From Phragmites australis (Eukaryota; Streptophyta; Magnoliopsida; Poales; Poaceae), in assembly GCF_958298935.1 (NCBI RefSeq), contig NC_084942.1, forward strand, positions 3,045,501-3,109,500: 64,000 nucleotides of DNA. The letters are read 5' to 3'. The position numbers and the translations under genes are program-made. Of this stretch, positions 1-11,645 are shown piece by piece. How positions within the stretch are numbered: the stretch's first letter is position 1; the number at the start of each line of letters is the position of its first letter. The notes under the pieces were generated by a model. The model saw only the letters and a list, made by a program, of their open reading frames with translations. It did no database searches and had not been told where the DNA came from.

Positions 1-336
1 GAATCGTACTAAAAAATTCGTATATATTGTAATATTTACAAGGAGACAAGATGCATCAAACTATCAATAGAAAATACTTGAAGAAATACTATCCAAGTGT
101 GTGGCAAGACGCTTGAGAAGAGAGGTAAGCATACCTGGCTGGTGTAATTTGTCACCATCCTAAGATACATAGTTATGCATGACCGATGTATTTACTATCG
201 TCCTTAGAACATACACGTGGCTGATATATTATTCATATCGTCCTAAGTAGTAGCTTAAGATGAATAATGAATTATTTGATGATTGTATGGAGTAAAAGTG
301 TTTTTCGATGCACAAGCAATAAAATAAGAGGGCATG

Positions 337-1433
337 TGTTGATAGCAAAAAGAGGCGCGACCAAAAATTTTGTGCACACCGGATAGTCCAGTTCTTAAGG
401 CAGTGTCATCATCGGACTATCCGGTGAGCAGAAGTGGATTTTATGTAAAAAAAATGCTCTCTGTACAAATTGGACCGGCGAGTGCTCTAGTGCAAATGCC
501 AGACTATCCAATGCTTATAAGTTGATATTAGCCAAAAAACATGTTCTCTGCAAAAAAAAAAATAGTTCGGTGAGGGTTCCGCCGGACTATGCGGTGAAAA
601 CGCTAGACTATCCGATGCTTATAGCTTGAACCGCGTAGAGTGAATTGCTCTTTGCAAAAATATAGTCTGGTGTGTTATTCGAGGTAGCGCCAGATTATGG
701 TGAGTTCAATGGCAAAACTTGTAGAGAAAATTGCTCTATGCGAGAATTAGTCCTGTGAGGTTTTCAGTGTCAACACTGTATCATCTGGTGCATGTATTTC
801 AAAATTTTGCAACAGGATTTGCTCTCTACAAATATTAGTTCGGCGATAGCCTCCGGTGAGTGTATTTCAAACGCCGGACTATCTGGTGTATATTAGGAAA
901 GAGTTCGGAGTCCAGCCGAGTTGAACTCACCGAATAGTCCAGTGATCAAAAGTTTGTTCTCACCGAACCATCCGGTGTTCGGTTCGAATTCGACTCGAGT
1001 TGGATTCGTACATTTGTTCGGATTCTTTTCGTGTTTTTTACCGTACAGAGTGTGTTTAGGGTTGGAATAGAGTACTACTTTGATTCCCTAGAAACAAGAC
1101 CACGTCCCCCTTATAAATAAATAGTTGAGGATAGAGGCCGATTGCAACAACAACTCAATCAATCGCAATTATTACATCTATTTTTTGTTTGTCTTTACTT
1201 TCTGCCTATTAGGGTAGTTTTAGAGTAGTTCTTCACTGCTACTTTGAGTCTTCACGATTTGGGTGATAGTTCTTTGTGGATTTTCTTGTAAATCGTCCGG
1301 GCAGCGATTCTTAAGGCTGCCGGTCAAAATTCTTTGCTTGTTTGCTCGTAAACAAGTCGCATATCGCTGCAAAAAGTGATAGTTATCCAGAACAGATTCG
1401 TGTTGCACAGAATTGCGAAATTCCGTGCCAACA
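337..1433 (+). mobile_element. LTR-like sequence, probable solo LTR of an unclassified retrotransposon
   Basis: The stretch opens with TGTTGATAGC and closes with CCGTGCCAACA, giving the TG...CA ends of an LTR. From about 380 to 980 it is built from many degenerate copies of a motif near GGACTATCCGGTG, a pattern I associate with grass LTRs. A TATA box (TTATAAATAAA) lies near 1111, followed by a transcribed-leader-like stretch. The flanks GCATG (left) and ACATG (right, if the end is placed at 1430) match in 4 of 5 bases, so the duplication is not exact. The ends are tentative and no coding domain is attached. Confidence 0.45.
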
Positions 1434-1866
1434 TGAATCACATGGAAAGAACTACTAAGTGCAATAATAGACTGAGCTATGTGCATTTTAGTCATGATTT
1501 CAAGTAACAATAAGACATGGTAGGTTGCTCGATCATGTGGCTATGGTTTCTAATGGAAATTCTGTAAAGTATATCAACTGGGACTAATTATATGCGTTGT
1601 GCTCCAGTTACACGGAATGATCTGTGTTACATTACATAGAATAGCTTGACAAAAGATAAACAATTGGACAGGAGGACAACAAATTGTACCTGAAAAGGTG
1701 ATATAATATCACTGCTGATTCCTCAAGGTAATTTGATGACAATAAGTGAGCGTGTGTGATTAAAAAGATGTGGATAAATGTTGTATTTAATATAAAACTT
1801 AGGAGATGATACAGATTAGAGAAATATTTTGTACAAGAAAAGTTATCCAATTCTGCAAGACAGTAA
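1434..1866. other. Spacer, nothing recognised
   Basis: AT-rich sequence between the LTR-like block and a MITE. The short open frames have no recognisable motif. Confidence 0.6.
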
Positions 1867-2133
1867 GGCCACAGCCAACGGTTTTTCTTCAGGGACGAAA
1901 TTCCTGTCGTGAAGGGATTTTCGTTCCCTTCAGCGCTCCAACGATTTTCCTTCACAGTTCTCGTCACGAAGGGATTTCCAAGGTGATTCCCTTTAGGACG
2001 GGATTATCTCTTCTTTCACTTCACAATTTTCCTCGAAAAGAAGCTGTTGGAGATGAGAGAAAATAAAGGGAATGAAAACGGGGAAGAGAATCAGAAATGG
2101 AACGAAATGAAGGGAATATAGTTGAAGATGGTC
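1867..2133. mobile_element. Tourist-type PIF/Harbinger MITE
   Basis: A 267-bp non-coding element flanked on both sides by TAA (1864-1866 and 2134-2136). Its ends are imperfect inverted repeats: GGCCACAGCCAACGG on the left and, read in reverse complement, GACCATCTTCAACTA on the right. A TWA target duplication with these GC-rich tips fits PIF/Harbinger MITEs. The MITE at 22050-22398 has closely related ends. The interior has several imperfect inverted GAAGGGATTT/CCCTTC motifs. Confidence 0.65.
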
Positions 2134-2136
2134 TAA

Positions 2137-4322
2137 CGATGTGCGGAGTCAGTGCTACCTTTAAGAAAGGATGGTTTTCTCAACAATACATTAGTGCACT
2201 TCTCTATTTTATTATTAAGAACCTGACAGCAGTGCAATAGGAATAAGCTGGATAATCCCTGCCGAAATGAATAAAGCTGGATAAGGAAATTAAAGTCATG
2301 GGAATATGCTATAGGCAATCAACTAAAGAAGCAGAGGGAAAAATATTTTGGAAGCAGCAAGAAAGTTAGTGCAAACAATAAATTACTTAACTGGCAAAAG
2401 AATTGCCAAATCATTAATATGGGGAGCATTCCTCTGCAGAACAAAATCTATAACAGTACAGATATTTCATATTTTTTTAAATTAGATCATGGCATTTACT
2501 TTTTATATAAATAGGGAAATAAAATAGGACCTTACATAGTTCTTGCTGGTCCTCTCCACCAGAAATAAAAATGTTCTCATTAGGACCTATATAGCAGCAA
2601 CTATAGGCAGCGAGGAGGCAATGGCCAAGAACCAACCAATTCTAGATCTAAATAGTTGCAAAGCTATATGGTTTTTCTTTTAAGAAAAAAGGGAAATATA
2701 ATAGTATCATGGATCATGTACTTCTACTTTTTTTTTTCCTTCTATCTGTGATGCTTTGCACAGAAATGTGAAATGGAAAACATGGAACAACCTTCCTGGA
2801 GGTGGGAACAAAATCTTTCTCATAACATCACAAGATAGCAAAAAAAGGCTTGGAACTGGCATACCCCTAGAATATTCTCATCTGGAATATGACCAAACAA
2901 TCTATATTTCTATAAAATAAACGAGTTATGATAAATCCGAATAATTTTCATAGTACATCTTACACGATCAACCAGTCCACAATTAAAATTGGTCCCCACG
3001 TTTTCTCCTCTCTTCTATAATATAAAAAGTCACAATCAACTAGCTGGTTAATAATCAACCTACTCTCCATGCATCGTCCTTAATCGTCTTTTTTTATTGT
3101 AACGTGCTCTCTTTCCTTTTGTCACTCTATTTCCAAAAATTAAATCAAGATAAATGATAATCGCATAATAAAAGGCTAAGGTCAATCAACAGCGCGTCCC
3201 TTTTTTCCTATGTTCCAAAACTACGACAAGATCTCGTGTTCTCTTTTCTCCTCTTAGTCTATTTCTAAAATCTAACCACAGTCTTTGGTTCCTACTACCG
3301 TCTACATGAATCGACAGACAACAATCTCAACTCCAGTCACTCAACGATCACTTCCGCGGACGGGCGTCGACTACCTTCACTCATCGGATCGCACCTGCCT
3401 CATCAACGCCGACCATCTCCGTTGATCCATAATGACCATCTCCTCAATATCATCCATATATGTGTAGCCACTGGATTCAATCATCGTGCATAAAAATCTC
3501 TTTTTTGTTATAATATATTTTTTATTCTTCAGATTACTATGTTCTGGATTGATTATATGCACGTTGCTAGTTTGAGGTAAATTGGACACTTGGATGCCAC
3601 CCTACAGAGAATTAAAAGGAAGCTGTCAATCTAGTTAAATAGAAAGATTTGTTTAGAAAAAAGTTATCAGTGGAAAAGAATAATAAATTGCAACAATGGC
3701 CAAACATACTATTTGTCAGCCTAACAGAGGATAATTGCAGTTCATCACTAATACGGAGCAAAGTAATGCCATGATACACAATAGTTTAATCACGTGAGGT
3801 AACAAAAGTGGAAGTGAAAAAGAAAATTTTAAAAAAGGTAAGAAATAGATGAACAGTATAAACATTTACTGATGGAGATAAAAAGTATAAAACTCACACC
3901 TCTGCAAATAAGATGAGAAGTTGATCACTGTTAGTTGAGAAGTAAATACTTAAAAATATCATTTTATTAATATATATTCTTATTAAGTTTAAAAATAGTA
4001 ATCAAAGCTACATAAAGACCATAAAAAAAAAAGACCAGAGTATTGTTTTCAAGTGCCCGTCCTTTTCCCCTCTACGCTGTGCTAAATCGCCATTCGCACG
4101 CCTCTAGAGTCTCGACTACTTTTGGAACAGTCAAGAGTGCATCGCAACCAAACCAACCATCGCTACAGCAACCGTTAACCAACGAGCGAGCCAGCCACCC
4201 CCACTGACACGTCAGCCCCGTCTTTCTCTGATACCCACATGTCAGTGGTTGGCTTCACTCAAGCTCCCGGTCCCACCATTTCCGAGCTTTCTCCCCCACC
4301 TCACCTCACTACCGCGTCGGCG
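2137..4322. other. Long spacer upstream of the GT29 gene
   Basis: About 2.2 kb of AT-rich sequence with no open frame I can assign. GC rises from about 4060 onward, which probably marks the promoter and 5' leader of the gene beginning at 4406. I see no convincing TATA box at the expected distance. Confidence 0.5.
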
Positions 4323-4352
4323 GCTCCAGCTCCAGCTCCAGCTCCAGCTCCA
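4323..4352 (+). repeat. GCTCCA hexanucleotide microsatellite in the presumed 5' leader of the GT29 gene
   Basis: Five perfect tandem copies of GCTCCA, about 55-85 bp upstream of the ATG at 4406. The tract probably lies in the 5' UTR and is a likely site of length polymorphism. Confidence 0.85.
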
Positions 4353-4405
4353 AGCCTACTAATGGCCGCCGGATCTCGCCGTCAGCGGCGACCGCACCGC
4401 CGGAG

Positions 4406-5569
4406 ATGAAGCGCCGACACCTCCCGCCCGTCCTCTTCCTCCTTGTGCTCTCGCTCCTCTCCCTCTCCTTCCGCCGGCACCTATTTCTCCCTGGAGGCCC
4501 GTCCCAATCCGCCGGCGACGCACTCCTCCGCCGGCTCGCCGCGACCGACGTCGGCGGGGACAAGATTCTGTTCGAGGCAGCCGCGCTCTTCGCCAACGCC
4601 TCGATATCCTCCTTCCCCAGCCTCGGCAACCACCACCGGCTCCTCTACCTCCGCCTCCCTTACTACAGCGCCGCAACCTCCGGCCCGCGGCCAAGAACCG
4701 TCTCCCGCCTCCGCGTCCCTTCGGAGAAGCTCCCCTCCGACGAGTCCCTCCTCGCCGCCTTCCGCGCCTCACTCCGCTCCTTCCTCCTCGCTCGCCACCG
4801 GCGTCGGGGAAACGTCGCCGGCATCATGGGCGACCTCGCGGGGCTCCTCGGCAGGCGGCGTTTCCCCACCTGCGCCGTCGTCGGCAACAGCGGAATCCTC
4901 CTCGGTTCCGGCCGCGGCGCGCAGATCGACGCGCACGACTTCATCATCCGCCTCAACAACGCCCGCGTGGCGGGCTTCGCGGCCGACGTCGGCGCCAAGA
5001 CCTCTCTCTCCTTCGTCAATTCCAACATCCTCCACCTCTGCGCCGCCCGCTCCGCCGTCACCGCCGCCGGCTGCGGCTGCCACCCGTACGGTCCCACGGT
5101 GCCCATGGCCATGTACGTCTGCCAGCCCGCCCACCTCCTTGACGCCCTCATCTGTAACGCCACCTCCACACCGGCCTCCCCCTTCCCGCTCCTCGTCACC
5201 GACGCGCGCCTGGACGCGCTCTGCGCGCGCATCGCCAAGTACTACTCGCTGCGGCGGTTCGTGGCCGACACGGGGGAGCCGGCGAGCAACTGGACCCGGA
5301 GGCACGACGAGAGGTACTTCCACTACTCGTCGGGACTGCAGGCGGTGGTGATGGCGCTGGGGGTGTGCGAGGAGGTGAGCGTGTTCGGGTTCGGGAAGGC
5401 GGCGGGGGCGAGGCACCATTACCACACCAACCAGAAGAAGGAGCTGGACCTGCACGACTACGAGGCCGAGTACCAGTTCTACCGCGACCTCCATGCGCGG
5501 CCGGAGGCGGTGCCGTTCCTCGACGAGGCGCCGGGCTTCAAGGTGCCACCGGTGAAGCTGTACTGGTGA
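4406..5569 (+). CDS. Sialyltransferase-like glycosyltransferase, family GT29 (387 aa)
   Basis: Single-exon reading frame. Residues 6-22 form a hydrophobic signal anchor after a basic MKRRH start, as expected of a type II Golgi enzyme. The CAZy GT29 sialylmotifs are visible. Motif L is at about 154-200, with Cys156 in CAVVGNSG and the conserved DFIIRLNNA. Motif S is at about 307-330, [13 protein letters not shown] then [10 protein letters not shown], with Cys321. A motif III-like HYHTNQ is at 338-343, and an HX4E very-short motif (H350, E355) follows. Cys156 and Cys321 are the pair that forms the structural disulfide in animal enzymes. Length agrees with plant GT29 proteins of about 380-400 aa. 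Plants are not generally accepted to make sialylated glycans. In Arabidopsis, GT29 members have been tied to arabinogalactan galactosylation (GALT29A) and to pollen-tube growth, so a cell-wall or pectin/AGP role is more likely than true sialylation. The substrate cannot be read from the sequence. Confidence 0.93.
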   Translation: MKRRHLPPVLFLLVLSLLSLSFRRHLFLPGGPSQSAGDALLRRLAATDVGGDKILFEAAALFANASISSFPSLGNHHRLLYLRLPYYSAATSGPRPRTVSRLRVPSEKLPSDESLLAAFRASLRSFLLARHRRRGNVAGIMGDLAGLLGRRRFPTCAVVGNSGILLGSGRGAQIDAHDFIIRLNNARVAGFAADVGAKTSLSFVNSNILHLCAARSAVTAAGCGCHPYGPTVPMAMYVCQPAHLLDALICNATSTPASPFPLLVTDARLDALCARIAKYYSLRRFVADTGEPASNWTRRHDERYFHYSSGLQAVVMALGVCEEVSVFGFGKAAGARHHYHTNQKKELDLHDYEAEYQFYRDLHARPEAVPFLDEAPGFKVPPVKLYW

Positions 5570-6145
5570 TTGTTACTGTACTATGTTTGTTGACAATTCT
5601 GACACTTGACTGATACAGATGTTTCGGCAGAGAAAGAAGTGTAAATTTTGGGCAATTGAAAGGGAATGAGAGTCTGAGATGGATGTTTCAGATTGGGAAA
5701 TATGTAAGGAGAAATGCAGCTCAATTTTGTGTTGATCAAATGGTTCATTTGATTGTAACTGTTGATGTATTTGCTGCAGTACAATTGTACACTAGATTGA
5801 TACATATATGTAGGCTTCAAATATATGTTATCGGCGGGAAACGGAACGAGAGACTGGAATGTATCAGAATTGGAAATGAACAAGGAGAGCTAAGTTCGCT
5901 GCTGGCCTCGTTAGTGTTTGTTAGCATTCGTTTGCTCAGCTTGATGATAATAATAATTTCGACTTGCTGCACTGTTAGATGAGAAGAGATCACTAACTGA
6001 CATTTAGAGAAAGAACTTCGTTTACTCCTTGCTTGAAACAGGAGAAGAAGATTATTCAGGTTGGTAGCCTATCTCCTGTCAGATTTTGTTGTAGCTGATG
6101 ACCAACCAAGTAATGGAGCAAGAATGCAACAAGGAAGAACAGTGC
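5570..6145 (+). other. 3' flank of the GT29 gene with an imperfect direct repeat
   Basis: AT-rich 3' UTR and flank. Two related segments (about 5655-5715 and 5835-5892) share the order GAAA-GGAA-GAGAG-CTG-ATG-TCAGA-TTGG-AAAT-AAGGAGA, suggesting an old local duplication of about 180 bp. No coding potential is seen. Confidence 0.5.
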
Positions 6146-6153
6146 GGTATGAG

Positions 6154-6385
6154 CAGGGTTCACAAATGAGATTGAGCACCGAAAACTGGACCCAGCGAAT
6201 TCTTCAAAAACCACGAATATTGGTACGAATTCGGTAGAAACCAGACAAATTTTGTCAAATTTTCGAAATTTTTTAGTTTTGAATTTGAATCGAACTGAAA
6301 TGGGATCGCATTCTGCGTACAGTGCAGACCAAATTGATCGAAAACTGCGAATTTCGAGCGGTTTTCGACGAATTTGTTAACACTA
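6154..6385. mobile_element. Short hAT-type non-autonomous element (MITE)
   Basis: A 232-bp non-coding insert flanked by an exact 8-bp duplication, GGTATGAG, at 6146-6153 and 6386-6393. The inverted ends are CAGGGTTCACAAAT on the left and TAGTGTTAACAAAT on the right in reverse complement. An 8-bp TSD and CAGGG/TAG tips fit the hAT superfamily. The inside is rich in GAATTTGAAT and GAAAAC motifs. Confidence 0.7.
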
Positions 6386-6736
6386 GGTATGAGTTGGGTG
6401 CTCCCTGCTGTCACAACTCATTAGCTGATCTCTCGTCATCTGACAACATCTGACAACTCTAATTGGGTGCTAACAGCTGAATGTGATTCAACTGACATTT
6501 TATTTTAGGACTGACACCATTACAGTGCTGAAGTGGTGTGGTGTCATTCTCTCAGTTAGTTTGCACTGATTCTTGATTTAGCCTCTATTATATTCGAAGA
6601 TCCAAAACACTGCCTTCTCTGCTGAATTAGCTATCATGGGTTTGCAGTGTGACTCTGACTTGTGTTTATCCAGGGAAATAAAAAAATATTGTTATTTTTT
6701 TTTAGCAATGAAACAATATTGTTCTTAATCTTACTA

Positions 6737-6968
6737 CATCTATTTTTATTTATTTGTCACTAGTTTTTTACTGCAACAATTTTGATCTTGTATTTTTTTC
6801 CTATGAAAATTTTTCAAATACATAAATATATACAATGCTTATGAAGTACAATTCACGACGAATCTAATGATATAAAAGTTTTAGTTACCTATAAAATTTT
6901 CATAGAAAAAACCGTAATATCAAAATTGCTACAGTAAAATATTGGTGATAAACAAATGAAAACGGAGG
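6737..6968. mobile_element. Stowaway-type (Tc1/mariner) MITE, first of an abutting pair
   Basis: A 232-bp element with TA on both sides (6735-6736 and 6969-6970). The left end, CATCTATTTTTATTTATTTG, mirrors the right end, which reads CCTCCGTTTTCATTTGTTTA in reverse complement. These are the usual Stowaway tips (CTCCCTCCGTTT type). The right TA is shared with the next element. Confidence 0.7.
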
Positions 6969-6970
6969 TA

Positions 6971-7245
6971 CTTCTTCTATCACACAATACATGACGTTTT
7001 AGACTTGGACACAGATATTAAGATGAAAGGTAAAATAACTATTTTATCTTTTTTTATTGAACATTGGTCTATGAGTAATAATGATGTAGCATGACTGGAA
7101 AATGAGATTTGTATTGGAAATGAGGGACTTAATGGAGAGGTAAGGCTGAAAATTTGAGATAAAATTATCTTAAAATTGTAGAATATTATGTATTTTGAAT
7201 AAAGTTGAAGAGGCTAAAATGTCATGTATTATAAGACGAAGGGAG
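6971..7245. mobile_element. Stowaway-type MITE, second of an abutting pair
   Basis: A 275-bp element beginning immediately after the TA that closes the preceding Stowaway and ending before TA at 7246-7247. The inverted ends share ATACATGACRTTTTAG: ACAATACATGACG on the left, and CTCCCTTCGTCTTATAATAC followed by ATGACATTTTAG on the right in reverse complement. There is no coding capacity. Confidence 0.65.
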
Positions 7246-7409
7246 TAGTACTTTAAACTGCTCTTTCGAAATGTCGGTTTTTGATATGCCTTGCTGGCTG
7301 GCTGCTTATGAGAGACGACGATACATCTGTGATGCATTTGAGTCTGACAGGACTAGTCTAATGCTGAAGTCAAACTGGTGATGTATGGAGCAGAGAAGCC
7401 ATATCAAGT

Positions 7410-8495
7410 CTTTTACTCTTGGCATGAAATCAAATCTAACCGATTTTGTGCAAACCTAGCAGAGATGCTCGTAAAACGGAAAGAGGACATAGCAACCCTG
7501 GCACCTGCCACTTGAGTCACTCTCACTAGAGGACGTTGACATCCAAACTCCCCAATGTCACGATCGCTGAGGGTAACTTAGTAGATAGCAGCTGACTTTT
7601 ATTACTATAATATACACAGAGAAAAGAAGTAGATGTGGTAGAGATGAAACTTATATGGAAGAAAATTTTACTTACGTGGAGAGAAATCTTGAAGAATTAG
7701 TTTTTAAAGAAGAGAAAATAAGAAATAACTCTAACCATTATGAAATCCGAGGAATTGAGAACATAATCTTTTAAGAAATATATAAAAAATAAAAAATAAC
7801 AGTTAAAGATAACCACTAGAGATATCCTTGTACACGGTGCGCTGTCGTCAGAGAAATGCAGAGCAACTCTGGACCTTTCCCCACTCATGTTATCTGTATG
7901 TGCAGCTCCTACTCCAGTAGTCCAGCCTCTCCATCGCAAAAATAGGCTGCTCGTGTCTAGCCGTGATCATGCTCCTTTTCCATATGCATCCCTTCAAAGG
8001 AAGAAAGGCGTGACCGGAACTTCACTTCGCTCTGACTGTAATCATGGTTGCCGCAGCTAGCAGACCTGTTGTTCACCAGTACTACTGTTCGTCAGTTTCT
8101 GAGGTCAGCATGTCCAGTCAGACCAAGAATCCAAATCTCGGATCCAAGATTATTTATTCTGCAGCTAGCTGCTGGTACGTACACTTGCTCTGTTCCCGAT
8201 CTCAAATGGCCAAAAACAGGGCGCACTTACGGGCAAATAGAAGCAGGGGCAGGTCGGGTACTGTAGAAGAATTCAGAAATTTGACTGAATGTTAGGATAA
8301 ACTTACAGTACTAAATTTCATTCTGCCAAAGATGAATTTACAAATCAGCTACCGGTTGCAATTCATGGGGCAGTTGAATGCAATGGAGAACAGAGAGCAG
8401 AAGACATGCAGCTTAGTTGGACGCTGCTCATCATGAGTTCATGTCTTCCTTGGGACAGCAAGAGATCTATCTGTTGCAAGATCAGCAACCTTGGC
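7410..8495 (+). repeat. Ancient tandem segmental duplication, unit 1
   Basis: The landmark AAG-TTTTTACTCTTGGCATGAA occurs near 7408 and again near 8500. After each come, in the same order, CGCCTGCCACTTGA-like text, CTCCATCGC-AAAA, GATC-TCCTCTTTT-CCA, GAGGTCAGCATGTC and CAGAC-AAGAATCCAAATCT. Unit 1 also carries a distal part (about 8395-8495, with GTTCATGTCT and AGATCAGCAA) whose partner is at about 20264-20355, beyond the nested insertions. I see no exon-like structure, so this is a duplicated non-coding segment or an unrecognised old element. Confidence 0.55.
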
Positions 8496-8499
8496 CCTC

Positions 8500-9690
8500 A
8501 AGGCTTTTTACTCTTGGCATGAACTCTAATCTCTAACCAACTTGCGAAAGAGGACACTGCAATACCTAACTGATTCTCGCCTGCCACTTGACTAGATCAG
8601 AGTAGCGTATGTGACAGGCCTTATAGTTTCAACGCCAGATAAAGCGCCCGACTAGCTTGTGTAGTTGTGTCCGATCACGCTAGCGACAAGTACAAACTCG
8701 ACCACACCAACAACCAATATGTGCTCGACTACTCGAGCTCTAGCAGTAGTGCTTGATTATGTGAGCGACCAGCAAATCATGACCACGCCAGCGCCCCGCG
8801 GAGAAAACGAGCGGGCGATACGTCAATCAGAACTTTGACAATTAGTTGAAACCGACCAGAACAACAAAAATACCCGATATAAATTGAACGCTCTTTTTAC
8901 GAGAATAACATAAGATAGATAGAAACTTTTTCTAAAAAAATTTACAATTTTAATCGACTCATACAAACTAACTAGAGATTATAAATCTATATTTATAACA
9001 CCTGCTAACTTCAAATTCTAACACGAATTATATCAACCTATGATCTATACTCTAAACTTCAAATCCGACTTAAACTAATCAAATCGAATACAAAACGAAT
9101 GACTCCTCCATTAAATTTTACACACTTATAACCGAACCTTCCGAATAAAACTTAAAACTTAATCGGATCCTCAAACCCAGGCTAGGATTAAGGGTCCGTT
9201 TGTTTGAACTTCTGCTTTTGAGCTTTTCTGAAAAACTGCTTTTAGAAATAGACTGTTGATTTTTACAATAAATTTTTAGTTTTTCAGAAAAGTACATCCC
9301 AGCGAGCTTCTCAACTTTAATTTATTTTTCCTGCTTCTAGCTTCTCTAAAAACCACTTGTCTAAAATCCCATTTATTCTGGCTTCTACTTAATAAAAAAA
9401 CAAAATCAAAAACAGGACCTAAATCCAACCAGACCAGGCCGTGAGGCAGTGCTGAGCTCACATTTTCTGCTTCCAGCGTATCCTGCTACAGCCTTCTCCA
9501 TCGCGAAAACGGTGTGCGAGCATACTGATCGTCCTCTTTTACCAAATGCAAGTCTTCACAGGAACGAATGATAGGCTGCCTGACAGCAACTGCAGTTCGC
9601 CCGGTCATCATGGCTGCTCTGCAGATACAGCTCAGCGTCCGAGGTCAACATGTCGAATCAGACAAGGAATCCAAATCTTAGATCCAATAT
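8500..9690 (+). repeat. Ancient tandem segmental duplication, unit 2 (proximal part)
   Basis: Diverged copy of 7410-8160, interrupted by the MITE at 9192-9419 and by an unmatched stretch of about 8625-9190. Its last recognisable match, CAGACAAGGAATCCAAATCT, is just before 9690. The remaining part of the copy reappears at about 20160-20400, so the LINE and the retroelements between are later insertions. Confidence 0.5.
9192..9419. mobile_element. Tourist-type PIF/Harbinger MITE
   Basis: A 228-bp element between TAA at 9189-9191 and TAA at 9420-9422. The tips are GGGTCCGTTTGTTT on the left and GGTCCTGTTTTTG on the right in reverse complement. The inside repeats GCTTCT and CTTTTCTGAAAAA-type sequence. 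It belongs to the same family as 19623-19904. Confidence 0.65.
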
Positions 9691-9739
9691 TTTTTTATAA
9701 AACAGTAGAATCGTACCCTATTATATATTAAAAAGTAAA

Positions 9740-11274
9740 AACCAAAAAATATAAAGAGAACTAAAAAAACAAAAATAAGAAAAAGATATATACATGTTAT
9801 CCTAAAGAGGCCAGCTATTCAAACGTAAAGTTAATATTTGCAGCTTTGGCTATGTAGATAACCAAAGCAAATTCCTTTTTAAAACAGCTTCAAACTTTAT
9901 GGATAGAAGGAAAAGCAACATTAAAAATCCAATCATTTCGACCGTCCAAATACTCCAGCACATCAAAATAATAAACTCCGTAGCAAAAGGAATGGCCAGA
10001 TGTCTTCTGAGACGATTCAAAATTAGGATCAAACCAAGGTCATTGTTCGCTGGAAGATAAAAAAGAGTCCAACAGTTTTTAGCAAAGTTATAAGGGGCAA
10101 AATATGCAAATTACTCTCCTCAATTTGCCAAAGGCAAAGGTCACAAGTATAAGAATGGAGATATATATTTTTCCAATGAAGAATTTCTCTTGTGTTCAGT
10201 CTGTCTTTAAGCAAGAGCCAGAAGAACACCTTATACTTCATTTGACAACAAGATTTTCAAATCTAATTAAAAATTGGCTGAACAGATCTGTGACCAATAA
10301 GGAATTTATATGCTTTATTGGCCGAATAGAATGCACTTCCCCAAATATAACTCCAAGAGTCTTGTTGGTTAAGAAAAACCAAACTAGAGAGGTGTTCAAG
10401 CAAAACCTAGTACTGGTCATAGGCTTGCACGGAGAGGGGGAGATTGAACACCTGCGAGAAATTTTTTAGCAGGTGAACAGATTGTATTGTCAATTTAAGA
10501 TCTTGTGCAAAATAAAACAACTCTGAAAAAGCCTGATTAGGGACAAAGCCAGCCCAAATATCATCCCAAAATGAGACAGTACTTTTGTTACCAATTTGGG
10601 GAGAGAAAATACCTTTAAAGATGGTAAGGACCTTTACATTATCTCTCCACCAAAAGGAGCCTCTTTTTGGAGTCTTGTGTAAAGTACCATTTCCATAGTA
10701 GCTTTCCCAAATCAAGCGAACCCAAGGAATATCACACTTGTTATAGAATTTATGAAAAAAAAATTAGGAGGAGAGCCTCATTATGAACTCTTAGATTGAT
10801 GACACCAAGAACACCTTATTTTTTGGGTACGCAAATCATTTTCAAGGCTGCCAAGGTTGGTTTCTTCCCATTGATATCAGAGCCTCCCCAAAGGCAATGT
10901 TTTCTATATTTGTCAATTTATTTGATGACTGCGGAAGGGATTTGATTGTGCACATGATAAAAGTTGGGAGAGAAGAGAGAACAATATTCACCATTTCTAG
11001 CCTACTAGCTTGATTTAAGAAGGTAGATATGCATATCAGTCTCCTTTCTGTTCTTTTTATAAGAGGCATGAAATCTTCAAGCTTTGGCTTAGTGAGGCTT
11101 ATAGGCAGCCCCAAAATAAGTGAAAGGGAGAAATTCCACTCCTGCAAAGAAAGGTCTCAAAATCTTGTATGTGTCTGCTACAAGTGTTTTTGCTCCCTTT
11201 TCAAAAAGGGTTCAAGATTTATGAGAGGCAATAAAGAATAGGGATTCCGTAGTAATGTAATTGAGCTGGCAACA
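9740..11274 (-). pseudogene. L1-type LINE fragment, C-terminal reverse transcriptase region and zinc-binding RVT tail
   Basis: Degenerate minus-strand reading frames. Peptides at 10842-11147 (LILGLPISLTKPKLEDFMPL, FLNQASRLEMVNIVLSS) match the region downstream of the active site in plant L1 reverse transcriptases. Those at 10407-10715 (FWWRDN, FWDDIWAG) and 10029-10241 (FFWLLLKDRLNT, CDLCLWQIEES) match the zf-RVT tail. Stops and frameshifts separate the pieces, so the copy is dead. It ends abruptly at the TSD of the Reina-like element. A frame reading IFKIFGC on the far side (just after 20018, minus strand) suggests the LINE resumes there. Confidence 0.75.
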
Positions 11275-11616
11275 TGTAATAGGCACGATTTGGAAGATTG
11301 GGAAGAGAAGCAGGAACTGGGAAAATCAGGTAGCAGGGACTGAGAAATCAGGTAGCAGTAGAGGTTTAGAGGTTTAGACATTTGTGTTCATCCATGCCTC
11401 CTCTCCTACCCAACGCATGCGTATAACACGACACCCTCTCGCTCCCAGCCACTCGCTCACAGCCACTCGTATGGGTTCCATCTGTTGTTGGCCCGTCTTT
11501 GCCTCAGCCAGCATCTTGGCCTGTTTCCCATCTATGGTTCTAGGCCGACAGCTTCTTTTGGGCTGGACAGCGCTATGGTGGCCCACCTATCCTCGGTCAT
11601 CTTCTCGGTCGTGGCA
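11275..11616 (-). repeat. 3' LTR of the Reina-like element
   Basis: 342 bp from TGTAAT to TGGCA. It aligns along its whole length with 19414-20017 once the MITE there is removed. It differs from that LTR by a short internal duplication (GGGACTGAGAAATCAGGTAG follows a near-identical string at about 11315-11338) and by scattered substitutions. Confidence 0.85.
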
Positions 11617-11630
11617 TCTCCCTCCCCTTT
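11617..11630 (-). other. Polypurine tract of the Reina-like element
   Basis: On the minus strand the sequence abutting the 3' LTR reads AAAGGGGAGGGAGA, a typical purine primer for plus-strand DNA synthesis. Confidence 0.8.
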
Positions 11631-11645
11631 AGTCGTGGCTTGCCC

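Noticed and set aside
4359..5494. Several long minus-strand and alternative plus-strand open frames over the GT29 gene
   Set aside because: They are shadows of a GC-rich coding exon. They are Arg/Ser/Pro/Ala biased and lack any domain, while the 387-aa frame has all GT29 motifs.
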